A DNA stretch of 64,000 nt from Oceanococcus atlanticus (GCF_002088235.1 NZ_AQQV01000002.1:744001-808000); one strand, 5' to 3'; positions 46,201 through 55,045 are shown, counted from the stretch's first letter. Translations and numbers: made by a program. Notes: generated from the letters alone by a model not told the origin.

Positions 46201-49200
46201 CTCCACCCGCTTGATCGAATCAATGCCCAGATCCGCTTCCAGATCGGCCTGCGCATCCAGCATGTCTTCGGGATAACCGGTGCGCTCGGCGACGATGCTC
46301 AGCAACGTCGCCGCCACATCCACGCTGGGCGCGGGCGCGACTGCTGGCGCCGCCACCGGCGCACTGGCCACCGGCTGCTCGCCGACCAGGGCGTTGACCG
46401 CCGCGATCAGACTGTCCAGCGTCTTGGCCCGGGTGTAGGTTTCCAGATCCGCCTGCATGGCGCTGGCCACCGCCTCCGGCAGGGCTTTTTGCAAAGCCCC
46501 GACAATCTCCACCCGCTTGATCGAATCAATGCCCAGGTCCGCTTCCAGATCGGCCTGCGCATCCAGCATGTCTTCGGGATAACCGGTGCGCTCGGCCACG
46601 ATGCTCAGCAACGTCGCCGCCACATCCACGCTGGGCGCGGGCGCGACTGCTGGCGCCGCCACCGGCGCACTGGCCACCGGCTGCTCGCCGACCAGGGCGT
46701 TGACCGCCGCGATCAGGCTGTCCAGCGTCTTGGCCCGGGTGTAGGTTTCCAGATCCGCCTGCATGGCGCTGGCCACGGCCTCGGGCAGGGCTTTTTGCAC
46801 CGCGCCGACAACTTCCACCCGCTTGATCGAATCGATCCCCAGGTCGGCTTCCATGTCGGCGGCGGGATCAAGCATGTCCTGCGGATAGCCGGTGCGCTCG
46901 GCCACGATCTCCAGCACCACCGCGGCCACGTCCACGCGCGCAACCGGTGCGGGCTCAGCAGGCAACGGCGCGGCCGCCGCGGGTTCCGCGACCACCTGAT
47001 GCGGCGCGACCGGTGCGACCGCTGCGGGCACCGCAGCCGGCATGGGCAGGCTGACAGTCTGTTCCGGCACGTCCGTCGTCGGCGCCACCCCAAGTGCCTG
47101 CGCCATGACCGCTTCCTGCAGCTTGAGGAACTGCCGCATGGTGTCCTGATAAGCCACCAGCGCATCACCGTTCAGAGCACCGGACGGGGCGACGGACGGC
47201 ATGGCCGGAGCCATTGCCGCCGCAGGCGCTGGCGCTGCTGGTTCCGCAGCGCGCGGCTGACTGCGACGCTGGGCGATCGCCGCGTCCTTGTCGGCCTGAC
47301 TCAGCGCTTCAAGCACGCCATTGCTGCGCACCTCGCTGGCCAGCGGTCGAGCATAACCACCCGCGACCATCCAGGCGGTACGCGGCAAAGCCGGACGCGC
47401 CAGCTGGGTTTTGAGCTGACGCAGCTCGAGATGATGCGCGCTGCGCCCGGCGAACAGCGCCGGCAAATCCAGATCGAAACCACGCACGCTGAGTTGCGCC
47501 AGGGTGTCGAGCAACGGTGCCAGCTCGCCGTCCTCGCGATCCACCGACAGGCACTCCACCTGCGGCACGATCTCGCGCAGCATGCCGGCCAGGATGGTCT
47601 TGGGACCAAGCTCAAGGAACAGCTCAATGCCTTCGGCCTGCATGGTCTCGATCTGCCGTACGAATTCCACCGAACTGAGCAGATGCTGCTTGAGGTGGCC
47701 GGCCATGTCGTCGGGATAGCGCGCTCCACTCATGTTGGAATACACGGCGCACTGGGCCGGATGGAACTGGGCGGCATCGATTGCCTGCGACAAGCCGTCC
47801 TGCGCGCTGCGCATCAGCGGCGAATGGAAGGCTCCGCCCACCGGCAACTTGCGCGCCGAGACCTCTGCGGCGGCGCAGGCGGCCAGAGCGGCCTCAATTC
47901 CCTCCACGCTGCCCGTGATGACGGTCTGGCGCGGGGCGTTGTGGTTGGCCACCGCGACATCCGCGATGTCGTTGATCAGGGCTTCAACCTGGCTGCGCTC
48001 ACTCAGCACAGCGGCCATGGTGCCCGCGGGCGCGGTCCGCGCCGCTTCGGCCATGACCCGCCCTCGGGCCGCCGACAGGCGCAGAAAATCTTCGTCAGAC
48101 AGCACGCCGGCGGCCATCAGTGCGCTGTATTCGCCGTAGGAATGCCCGCCAACGGCATCGGCACTCAAGCCCAGATTCTGCATCCAGCGCCACAGCCCCA
48201 GCTCGGCAGCACCCAGCGCCGGCTGGGCATGCCGGGTGTCAGTCAGGCGCTCGCGCTGGGCCGCTGCGGTGGCTGGATCAAACGCGGCTGCCGGCCAGGC
48301 AATGGCCGACACCGGCTGACCCAGTTCAGGGGCCAGCACCGTATCCGCCTGTTCCCAGGCCTCACGTAACTGCGGCAGGTACAGCGCGGCGCCACGCAGC
48401 ATGCCGACATACTGCGCCCCCTGTCCGGGGAACAGCACACCCAGCTTGGGTGCCTGCTGTGGCCGTTGCAATGTCAGATGGCTGCCTGCACTCAGCGCCT
48501 GCCCATCACGCAGATGGCTCAAGGCATTGCTCAGGCGTGCGCGCAGTTGGGTCAGGTCCGCTGCGGTGAAACACAGCTGCGCCGCACCACGCTCACGCGC
48601 CGCAGCCTGGGCCAGCGCGGCGGCAATCGGTGTGAGACCGATATCCGTGCGCAAAGCTTGATCCAGCGCTTCGCTGACCACGTTCAGCTGGGCCTCAAGG
48701 GCAGTGCGATCCGCAGCGCGGAACACACACAATTCAACCGGCCAGTGCTGGGCGCCGACCGGTGCATCCTGGCCCCAGCCGGTGCGGTACTCCTCGAGCA
48801 CCGCATGGAAATTGGTGCCGCCGAAACCGAAGGCCGACACCGCAGCCCGGCGCGGACGATTGGGCTCACGCAGCCATGGCCGCGGCTGCTTGAGCAGATA
48901 GGTCGGCGCAGCCTCGTCGGCGATCACATCGATCGGATTTTCGACCCCGGCATGGCCCGGCAGAACCCGGTGATGCAGCGACAGTGCGGTCTTGACCAGC
49001 CCGGTCACACCGGCCGCGCACTTGGTGTGGCCTACCAGGGTCTTGACCGAACCCAGGGCCACGCTGCGCACATCCGCGCCCGCTTCAATCAGCGTGCTGG
49101 TCACGGTTTCGGCCTCGGCCTTGTCACCCACCGCCGTGCCGGTGCCATGCGCTTCCACCAGCCCCAGCGAGGCGGGCGAGAAACCCGCCTTGCGGTAGGC

Positions 49201-52191
49201 CCGGTTGAGCGCGCGTTGCTGCCCCTTGGGCAAAGGCGCGGTCATACCCAGGGCACGACCATCCGATGAACCCGAAGCGGCTTTGATCACCGCATAAATG
49301 CGGTCGCCGTCGCGCTCGGCATCGGCCAGGCGCTTCATCACGGTGACGCACACACCTTCGGAGATGACGATGCCGTCGGCATCGCGGTCAAAAGCACGCG
49401 CCTTGCCCTGCGGTGACAAGGCCTGGGTCTTGGAGAAACACAGATAGCCGAACGGCCCTTGCACCGTATCCACGCCGCCGGCAATGGCCACATTGGAGCG
49501 TCCGGATTCCAGTTCCTGAGTGGCCAGGGTGATCGCAGCCAGCGACGACCCGCAGGCCGCATCCACGGTGAAGTTGACCCCCCCGAAATCAAGCCGGTTG
49601 GCAATGCGCCCGGCGGTGACATTGAGCAGTACGCCGGCGAAAGATTCATTGGTCCACTCCGGCAGGCGATCCCACACCGCATCTTCCGGATCTTCGACAA
49701 AGCGCGGCAGCTCCGAACGCAGTCCCAGCTGCATGCCCAGATCGCCGATGCCGCCGCCCGCCCCTAGAATGATCGAGGTGTGCTCACGGTCAAAGTCGCC
49801 CTGCCCCGGCCCCATGCCGGCATCACGCAGCGCCCGCGCCGTGCATTCCAGCGACAGCAGCTGCATCGGATCGATGGATTTCATCGAGCTGGGGGCGATG
49901 CCGAAGCTGGTCGGGTCGAACACGACTTCGTCGAGGAAGCCGCCCCAGCGCGAGTACACCTTGTCGCGCGCGTTCTTGTCCGGATCGAAATACAGGGCTT
50001 CATCCCAGCGATCCTTGGGCACTTCGGTAATCGTGCTTTCCAGACGCAGTACCTTGCCCCAGAAATCGTCCGCGCTGTCGATCTGCGGCAGGATCATGCC
50101 GATGCCGACAATCGCGATATCACTTGGGCTGGCACCGCCCTGCTCGGCGGTGTCACGGGTGGCCAACTGGGTCAGCAGATCGCCCGCCCCCTGACTGACA
50201 TCGAGATGCAACTCCTCCACCCCAAGCACCTTGTCGTGCAGGGTTGCAACCTGTCCGATCATGTACATGCCGCGCAATTTCTGCGCCGCTTCATCAAGCT
50301 CCACGATCTGGCCGCTGGCGTCGCGATCACGCCCTTTGGAGGCGACGCGCAAGCGCCCCATATTCAGGTCTTCCAGCTCGTCGCGGATATCGTCAGCCGA
50401 TTTGTCGGACTGCAGCAGCGCACGCCGCTGACGGAAAAACTCGCGGGAGAACTCGGTGTTGGCACAGCGGGTGGAATGGCCCGGGCCGGTTTCCAGGCTG
50501 CAAGTGGCCGTGCAGGCCAGCGCTTCGTGCTGAAAGCCCGGCACGATGGCGCCGGTTTCCACGATCTCGCGGGTGAACAGATAGGCCGTGCCCATCAGCA
50601 CGCCGACCTTCATGCCGCGCTCAACCAGCGGTGCGGTCAGTGCCGCGATCATGGCGGAGGAGCGCGCATCGTTGATGCCCCCGGCGAAGAACAGATGGAC
50701 ATCTGCAGCCTGCGTCTCACTGACCTCGGCCAGCAGCACTTCAATCATTTGCTCCCACAACGGGAAGCTGGCAATCGGACCGATGTGCCCACCGCATTCG
50801 CGCCCTTCGAACACGAATCGCCGTGCGCCCTGTTCCAGATACAGCTTGAGCAGCGCCGGCGCGGGCGCGTGCAGGTAGGCCGGAATTCCGCGTGATTCGA
50901 ACTCCGCCGCCTGGTCCGGGCGGCCACCCGCGATCAGGGCGTAGTCGGGTTTGTGCCGGAACACGGCGGCGCACTGCTCTTCACGCAAAGCCTGCGGCAC
51001 AAAGCCGAGGATGCCCACGCCCCAGGGTTTATCACCCAGCACCTGAGCGGTTTCGGCCAGCAGGGTATCGACCTGCTCACCGCGCATCAGGGCCAGGGCC
51101 AGAAATGGCAGGGCACCACCAGAAGCCACCGCATCGGCGAAGGCCGGTGAATCAGAGACACGCGTCATCGGCCCCTGAGCGATCGGGAACCGAGTCCCAT
51201 GCGAGGCGGCCAGCGGACTGTTCTCGGCCAGCGGATTGTGCTGCGCCAGCAGATTGCGACTGGCCTCAAGCTGAGCGCGCAGGGCCTGGACCAGTCGCCC
51301 GACGCTGCGGTACTGATCACGGTACATCGCGGCCACACCGACACCCTGACCGATCGGCAGCAACTGATCGGCGCCCCAGCCCATGGCCTTGTTCAGCGCC
51401 TCACGCCAGTCGGCCTGGCTCAGCTGACCAGCCTCGACCTGGCGACTGGCCTGCTTGATGCGCTCAAGTTCGGCCGAGCCACGCGCACCGAAAATGCGGC
51501 AGGGCATCTCGATCTGTTCGCCGAACAGCTGTGTCTCGGCCCCGTTGAGACGCGCCACATTGCGCTGGTGCGCATCACTCAAGGGACTCTCGGCCAGCAA
51601 CAACACCTGATCATCGAGCACCACACCGGCCGCGCCCATCAGGGCCGTCGCCGCCGCACTGTGACGACCAACCCCACCGCGCAGCAACAGCGGCAAGCTG
51701 GTTTTCCCGATCAGCTTCTGGGCCAGGATGTAGCTGGTGTCCTCACCAACCCAGCCGCCCGACTCGTGACCTTTGGCGACCAGAGCGTCGACCACATCAA
51801 CAAGACCCTCGGCCATGGCCGGATGGGTGATCTCTGCCAGCAGCCGGTGCTGCGGCGCATCCTGGCGCAGGGTTCGGGCGAGTGAAGCCATGCGCGTGAC
51901 ATCGCCGTGCAGCATCAGCGTCAGCGGTCGTTCGGCAACGGTCGCGATCAACTCGCGCACGCAGCCCAGATCCGCGGCGGACAGGCGCAAACCGATTCCC
52001 GGTGTACTCGCCTGCCGTAACGTGGCCGCATGCAGCTGGGCAAAGTTGCGCCGCAAAGCGGCCGCATCGCGTGCGAACTCCAAATCGAGCAGCCCCACGC
52101 CTCCCGCGCGTGCGGCCGCTACGGCCAGCCCTGGATGCGCGGCATCGGCCGGGGAAAGGATCAGAGTTTCAAATGTGCTTGAGTCTTGCAT
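43264..52191 (-). CDS. PUFA-synthase-like megasynthase: ER(NMO)x2-KS-AT-ACP4-KR-DH
   Basis: A 2975-residue iterative synthase. Residues 1-620 hold two nitronate-monooxygenase/PfaD-type units: one near 5-230 (AKGHESGGWVGEDTS) and one near 330-590 (IAQGPMTR, GRECGGHIG, FAGGINDARSS). KS is about 685-1110 with C880 in DAACGSS. AT is about 1250-1560, with FPGQGAQYVG and S1351 in GHSYGEY. Four ACPs have phosphopantetheine serines S1788, S1890, S1992 and S2094 in LGIDSIKRVE, exactly 102 residues apart. KR is about 2390-2620, with VLATGGARGI and Y2585 in ADYAAAN. The C-terminal dehydratase has H2715 and D2886. The ATG at 52191 follows GAGGG and removes a non-conserved extension. The set could give reduced or polyene chains; the product is unknown. 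Confidence 0.9.
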   Translation of the reverse strand: MQDSSTFETLILSPADAAHPGLAVAAARAGGVGLLDLEFARDAAALRRNFAQLHAATLRQASTPGIGLRLSAADLGCVRELIATVAERPLTLMLHGDVTRMASLARTLRQDAPQHRLLAEITHPAMAEGLVDVVDALVAKGHESGGWVGEDTSYILAQKLIGKTSLPLLLRGGVGRHSAAATALMGAAGVVLDDQVLLLAESPLSDAHQRNVARLNGAETQLFGEQIEMPCRIFGARGSAELERIKQASRQVEAGQLSQADWREALNKAMGWGADQLLPIGQGVGVAAMYRDQYRSVGRLVQALRAQLEASRNLLAQHNPLAENSPLAASHGTRFPIAQGPMTRVSDSPAFADAVASGGALPFLALALMRGEQVDTLLAETAQVLGDKPWGVGILGFVPQALREEQCAAVFRHKPDYALIAGGRPDQAAEFESRGIPAYLHAPAPALLKLYLEQGARRFVFEGRECGGHIGPIASFPLWEQMIEVLLAEVSETQAADVHLFFAGGINDARSSAMIAALTAPLVERGMKVGVLMGTAYLFTREIVETGAIVPGFQHEALACTATCSLETGPGHSTRCANTEFSREFFRQRRALLQSDKSADDIRDELEDLNMGRLRVASKGRDRDASGQIVELDEAAQKLRGMYMIGQVATLHDKVLGVEELHLDVSQGAGDLLTQLATRDTAEQGGASPSDIAIVGIGMILPQIDSADDFWGKVLRLESTITEVPKDRWDEALYFDPDKNARDKVYSRWGGFLDEVVFDPTSFGIAPSSMKSIDPMQLLSLECTARALRDAGMGPGQGDFDREHTSIILGAGGGIGDLGMQLGLRSELPRFVEDPEDAVWDRLPEWTNESFAGVLLNVTAGRIANRLDFGGVNFTVDAACGSSLAAITLATQELESGRSNVAIAGGVDTVQGPFGYLCFSKTQALSPQGKARAFDRDADGIVISEGVCVTVMKRLADAERDGDRIYAVIKAASGSSDGRALGMTAPLPKGQQRALNRAYRKAGFSPASLGLVEAHGTGTAVGDKAEAETVTSTLIEAGADVRSVALGSVKTLVGHTKCAAGVTGLVKTALSLHHRVLPGHAGVENPIDVIADEAAPTYLLKQPRPWLREPNRPRRAAVSAFGFGGTNFHAVLEEYRTGWGQDAPVGAQHWPVELCVFRAADRTALEAQLNVVSEALDQALRTDIGLTPIAAALAQAAARERGAAQLCFTAADLTQLRARLSNALSHLRDGQALSAGSHLTLQRPQQAPKLGVLFPGQGAQYVGMLRGAALYLPQLREAWEQADTVLAPELGQPVSAIAWPAAAFDPATAAAQRERLTDTRHAQPALGAAELGLWRWMQNLGLSADAVGGHSYGEYSALMAAGVLSDEDFLRLSAARGRVMAEAARTAPAGTMAAVLSERSQVEALINDIADVAVANHNAPRQTVITGSVEGIEAALAACAAAEVSARKLPVGGAFHSPLMRSAQDGLSQAIDAAQFHPAQCAVYSNMSGARYPDDMAGHLKQHLLSSVEFVRQIETMQAEGIELFLELGPKTILAGMLREIVPQVECLSVDREDGELAPLLDTLAQLSVRGFDLDLPALFAGRSAHHLELRQLKTQLARPALPRTAWMVAGGYARPLASEVRSNGVLEALSQADKDAAIAQRRSQPRAAEPAAPAPAAAMAPAMPSVAPSGALNGDALVAYQDTMRQFLKLQEAVMAQALGVAPTTDVPEQTVSLPMPAAVPAAVAPVAPHQVVAEPAAAAPLPAEPAPVARVDVAAVVLEIVAERTGYPQDMLDPAADMEADLGIDSIKRVEVVGAVQKALPEAVASAMQADLETYTRAKTLDSLIAAVNALVGEQPVASAPVAAPAVAPAPSVDVAATLLSIVAERTGYPEDMLDAQADLEADLGIDSIKRVEIVGALQKALPEAVASAMQADLETYTRAKTLDSLIAAVNALVGEQPVASAPVAAPAVAPAPSVDVAATLLSIVAERTGYPEDMLDAQADLEADLGIDSIKRVEIVGALQKALPEAVASAMQADLETYTRAKTLDSLIAAVNALVGEQPVASAPVAAPAAAPAPSVDVAATLLSIVAERTGYPEDMLDAQADLEADLGIDSIKRVEIVGALQKALPEAVANAMQADLETYTRAKSLQVLIAAVEALTAQSEASSVPAVPAAQTAQAAPVAEPTESAIHVPRYVIRPRQAALPSERTQPSGLVIVVDGPDSIREPLVERIAATGATPVELLIDEPRALKNELELAIKTHGPVRAVMHLGGLSQHPEDSFAQWRKTGANTVGKLFTLLKALGDERDHLHLIAATRLGGTLGREAEGVGSALAGGAAGMINCYRQEYPEAIARLVDFDGQTDEVIAEHLFDELCSTDPHREIGYLGDTRYTVSTQEHALHDHAFAAHLEPQDGWVVLATGGARGITAEILLRMAKPGLRYVLIGRTALPDPNDLHLEHATALHLKGALIADARVNGNMPKPAELDQRVAQIMAGREVLDNLQRMRDAGVEVDYVPCDVRDVASFGAAIEDVYTRCGRIDGVIHGAGVIEDKLIADKTAVSFDRVFGTKTDSAWILANTLKPETLKWVAFFTSVAGRYGNRGQADYAAANEALNRYAWQLSRRWKDTRVMAINWGPWDAGMASDAVKAKFREQGILPIPVDAGARYFLDELAFGPKSEVELVVGEGPWAVYDGEQDAEEAGSDLPLIRAGLHIGAGGTLVLDHHFSVESDPYLLDHSMDGKPVLPAAGAAEWMAQVAAAGWPGWQVAEVRDLKVLAGVVLDPARGRKVAFKARASTHSQPGEQMLAIDIVDPERNQALYKAKVRLVERLPDAPQLDASSVSGDALDASQAYRDYLFHGGDFQLIDQIQVVGRDGVDAQARRSRPAAWLRQDGVATDAHWVFDPGLLDCGPQLAIVWSRRFLDKTALPSAFGSVCRYGRDPLPERLGLYLRIRGEASESSLNYDVLLADDEGRVRLEMREIEGTASAALNRLASADA
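45780..46920 (-). repeat. Tandem 306-bp repeats encoding four ACP domains
   Basis: Four ACP-plus-linker units repeat with an exact 306-bp period; the TCG codons of the modified serines begin at 46830, 46524, 46218 and 45912. Units 2 and 3 are identical in protein over about 100 residues and differ at only a handful of bases. Unit 1 differs in its first half (EADMEADLG, VEVVGAVQKA) but matches the others in its second half, and unit 4 diverges at its C-terminal end. This pattern indicates recent unequal crossing-over or gene conversion. Confidence 0.95.
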
Positions 52192-52678
52192 GGCTACCCT
52201 CGGTGACACCGCCCCGCAGTGTCGAGCGATTCGCAACGACGAATCTTATTGGTGACGGCCCGGCAGAAACGCCCCATCCATGACTTTCGAACGAACCATG
52301 TGATAGACACCACCGCGGTATCTTCCGGCGTTTATGCGCTGCCAACCCTCACCGGAAAATCGGACCCGCTATCGAGATACCATGATCAGGCCAGGCCGAC
52401 CAAAGCACTACAGGGTGAAGCCGTGAATTTTTGTAGGCGCTGTCCTACAAGCCGTAGTTGGCGATGGATAAAACTCCGCCACTCGATATTTTTCCTTTTA
52501 TAAACATATATATACATAAAAAGATCAGAAATCGCTGACAAACAGCAATGTCTGCACCCGCATTCGGGCCTCTACGTGCTGCGAACGTGTCGCTATACTC
52601 GCCAAACAAGGCCTCAAAGAAGGCCGCGTCGCAGCCACATCGGTCTGACGACTTGACCATGCTTTACGGAAAACCCCC
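52192..52678. other. 487-bp divergent control region of the megasynthase island
   Basis: No gene is visible here. The region separates the megasynthase operon (minus) from the M50-HlyD gene (plus). It contains a perfect 7-bp inverted repeat at 52431-52450, an AT-rich tract at about 52484-52530 (TTTTTCCTTTTATAAACATATATATACATAAAAAG, given here by position with key ATATATAT core), and a TATACT at 52594-52599 that could be the -10 box for the plus-strand gene, though no good -35 accompanies it. The AT tract is striking in GC-rich DNA and may be bent or bound by H-NS-like proteins. Confidence 0.6.
52431..52450. promoter_or_regulatory. Inverted repeat, operator candidate for the divergent island promoters
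   Basis: TTGTAGG-CGCTGT-CCTACAA is a perfect 7-bp inverted repeat with a 6-bp spacer, in the 487-bp gap between the divergent megasynthase and M50-HlyD genes. Its size and symmetry suit a dimeric regulator. No regulator gene lies next to it, so the binding protein is unknown. Confidence 0.5.
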
Positions 52679-55045
52679 ATGACCGAACAGGCGTTCGAAT
52701 CGCCCTACTTGCGTTTTGCTGGCACGCAATCCCGTCGTGGTGAAGATTTTCGCGGTGCCTACATCACCGTGATTTCACAACGCAATGGATTGCCCTGTCG
52801 TCTGGATCCTGATGAATACGAACTGGCCCTGCTGTTCGATGGCCAGCGCACCGCTGCCGAGCGCCTGAGCGAGGCGCGAGCCCGCTTTAACAACGCGCTG
52901 ACCCCTCTGGACCTGGAGCGCTTTACCCACACCCTGACTGACGCCGGGCTGCTCTGGGCGGGTTCGGATGAAGCTTTGCCGGTGCCGCCGCAAACCGATG
53001 CCGAGTCGCGCCGTCTGGGTGATCTGGGCGAGGACGCCGCTCACGCGCATGGCTTGCCACCATCCACCTCGCCCGGTTCGCTGGCCGGCCCGGGCATGAG
53101 CGGGCCGGTGGCGGGCAGCCCGATGCGTGCCCGCGATGCGGCCGAGCGGGTTGACTGGGAACTCAACCCGCGCCCGTGGCTGTGGCTTGGCCGGCTGTTT
53201 GCGGCACCGGTGTACTCCACGGTGCTGATGGGCCTGCTATGGCTGGCCACGGCGTCGATACTGGGCGGCCTGTGGGCCGACCAGCTGGAAGCCTCGACCG
53301 ATTTTCAGCGCTTGCTGATCTGGCAAAACCTGGCTTACGTCGGCATTCCCGCCGCCCTGCTCAGCAACTTCATTGCGCACATTTGCCGCGCCGCGGTGAT
53401 TCACCGTGAATCCGGCGAAATCCCGCGCTTCGGTCTGAATTTCATTTTTGGCGTGATTCCGCGCTTCATGACCGACACCGAAGGCCCGGCCGAGCGTTTG
53501 CCCAAACGCAGCCGCGGCCGGGTGCTGGCGGCCTCGCTGACCGGCAACCTACTGCTTTTCACCCTGTTCCTGCTGGGCTGGTTCCTGTCCCGACAGAGCA
53601 CCACCATGCTGCCCGCCGTGCTCATCACCGCGGGCATATTCGGCCTCGGCAATGCGCTGCTGCGGATCAACCCCCTGGCCAGAACCGATGGCTACTACCT
53701 GCTCGCCTTCAAGCTCGGGGTGGCCGATCTTCGTGAGCAGGCCGTGCTCACCCTGCTCGGGCGCAGCGAGCGCTGGGGCAATCGCAAACCACCTCCACTG
53801 GGTCCGGTGCTGCTTTACGGCGTACTTTCGGTGGCCTTCCTGATTGCAGTGATCAGCCTGGTCCTGATCTTTCCCGCCCGCTGGTTGGAAGCGCACTACG
53901 GTGGTGTGGCGGTCGCCCTGATGCTGGCTGCGCTGGCGCTCTACGCCTTCACCATGCGCCGCCAATTCGGCGATCGTCGTGGTGACATCGGCAACCTGCC
54001 GATGCGCAGCCGCCTCAGCCGCCAAAGCCAGGCCCTAGGTCAGCACTGGAAAATCTTCGTCGTGCTAATGATTGCCGCGCTGTGGCCTTACACCTATGAA
54101 CCCGGAGGGCGCTTCAAAGTCCTGCCGCTGGAGCGCGCCGATGTGTCCAGCGAAACCGCTGGCACGGTCACGGCCATCCGCGCAGCCGAGGGCGACTGGG
54201 TTGAAGCCGGCCATGTCATTGCCGAACTGGATGATCTGCAATGGCGCAGCCAGGTACGCCAGGCCGAAGCCAATGTGGCCCGCATCGAGGCCGATCTGAG
54301 CAAGGCTCGCAACGGTGCTACCGGTGAAGAACTGGAACTGGCACGGCAACAGGTGCGGACCGCCAAAACCCGTCTTGAAGCGGCCCAGATTGAAGCCGAA
54401 CGTGCAGGCAACGCGCACCGTCGCAAAGCCATCACCAGCCAGGAACGCGACCGCGCCAGCGCCAACGCCGATGTGCGCGTCGAAGAGCTGGCCGAAGCCC
54501 AGCGGCAGCTGGAGCTGATCGAAAGCGACACCCGCGAGGAAGACATACAGGCCCTGCAGGCTCAGCTTGAAGCCGAGCAGTCGGCCCTGGAATACGCCCG
54601 CGAGCAGCTCGCCCGCACCCGCATCCACGCACCCATCAGCGGCCAGGTGGTTGCCCCGGACCTGCGCTTTTCAATCGGTCGCTATCTGGAGCCGGGCGAA
54701 CGCCTGGCCACCATCGAAAACAACCGCAAACTCGACGCCGAGCTGCACATACCGGAGTTTGCCGCCAGCCACGCCCGTCTAGGCGCCACGGCCACGCTCA
54801 AGTCCTGGATGCGTCCGGATCAGCCATATGCGGGCACGGTCAAAGCCATTGCCCCGTCGGCCGAGGCCGGTGAGAACGGGCGCATCGTGCGGGTCCTGAT
54901 CGAGGTCAGCAACGCCGACAGCGACCTGCGCGTGGACATGAGCGGCCAGGCCAAGATCGAGGCCGAAACCGGCCCGGCCATCATCGCCTTCTCGCGCGCC
55001 CTGATGCGCTTTGTGCGGGTGGAGTTGTGGTCGTGGCTGCCGTAG
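52679..55045 (+). CDS. Pseudo-M50 protease/HlyD adaptor fusion membrane protein
   Basis: A 788-residue protein in three parts. The N-terminus (about 25-100) resembles a PqqD-like small domain (CRLDPDEYELALLFDGQRTAAERL). The middle (about 165-470) is a polytopic M50/site-2-protease-like core that retains the NPLARTDGYYLL segment (D337) but has NFIAH (residues 230-234) where an active protease has HExxH, so it lacks the first metal His and the catalytic Glu. The C-terminus (about 475-788) is a HlyD-type adaptor: lipoyl-like half SSETAGTVTAIRAAEGDWVEAGHVI, long coiled coil (about 520-640) and returning barrel RTRIHAPISGQVVAP. It probably bridges the inner membrane to a TolC channel for export. 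It begins 487 bp from the divergent megasynthase operon and heads a three-gene plus-strand series. Confidence 0.82.
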   Translation: MTEQAFESPYLRFAGTQSRRGEDFRGAYITVISQRNGLPCRLDPDEYELALLFDGQRTAAERLSEARARFNNALTPLDLERFTHTLTDAGLLWAGSDEALPVPPQTDAESRRLGDLGEDAAHAHGLPPSTSPGSLAGPGMSGPVAGSPMRARDAAERVDWELNPRPWLWLGRLFAAPVYSTVLMGLLWLATASILGGLWADQLEASTDFQRLLIWQNLAYVGIPAALLSNFIAHICRAAVIHRESGEIPRFGLNFIFGVIPRFMTDTEGPAERLPKRSRGRVLAASLTGNLLLFTLFLLGWFLSRQSTTMLPAVLITAGIFGLGNALLRINPLARTDGYYLLAFKLGVADLREQAVLTLLGRSERWGNRKPPPLGPVLLYGVLSVAFLIAVISLVLIFPARWLEAHYGGVAVALMLAALALYAFTMRRQFGDRRGDIGNLPMRSRLSRQSQALGQHWKIFVVLMIAALWPYTYEPGGRFKVLPLERADVSSETAGTVTAIRAAEGDWVEAGHVIAELDDLQWRSQVRQAEANVARIEADLSKARNGATGEELELARQQVRTAKTRLEAAQIEAERAGNAHRRKAITSQERDRASANADVRVEELAEAQRQLELIESDTREEDIQALQAQLEAEQSALEYAREQLARTRIHAPISGQVVAPDLRFSIGRYLEPGERLATIENNRKLDAELHIPEFAASHARLGATATLKSWMRPDQPYAGTVKAIAPSAEAGENGRIVRVLIEVSNADSDLRVDMSGQAKIEAETGPAIIAFSRALMRFVRVELWSWLP

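Noticed and set aside
45780-46920. Regular 306-bp direct repeats as a possible CRISPR or satellite array
   Set aside because: The repeats are in frame inside a coding region and each encodes an ACP domain with its modified serine.
45148-48369. Open frame of more than 1000 codons on the plus strand opposite the AT/ACP/KR region of the megasynthase
   Set aside because: It is antisense to well-conserved catalytic domains, has the His/Arg/Gln-rich composition of a GC-rich shadow frame and has no family motif.
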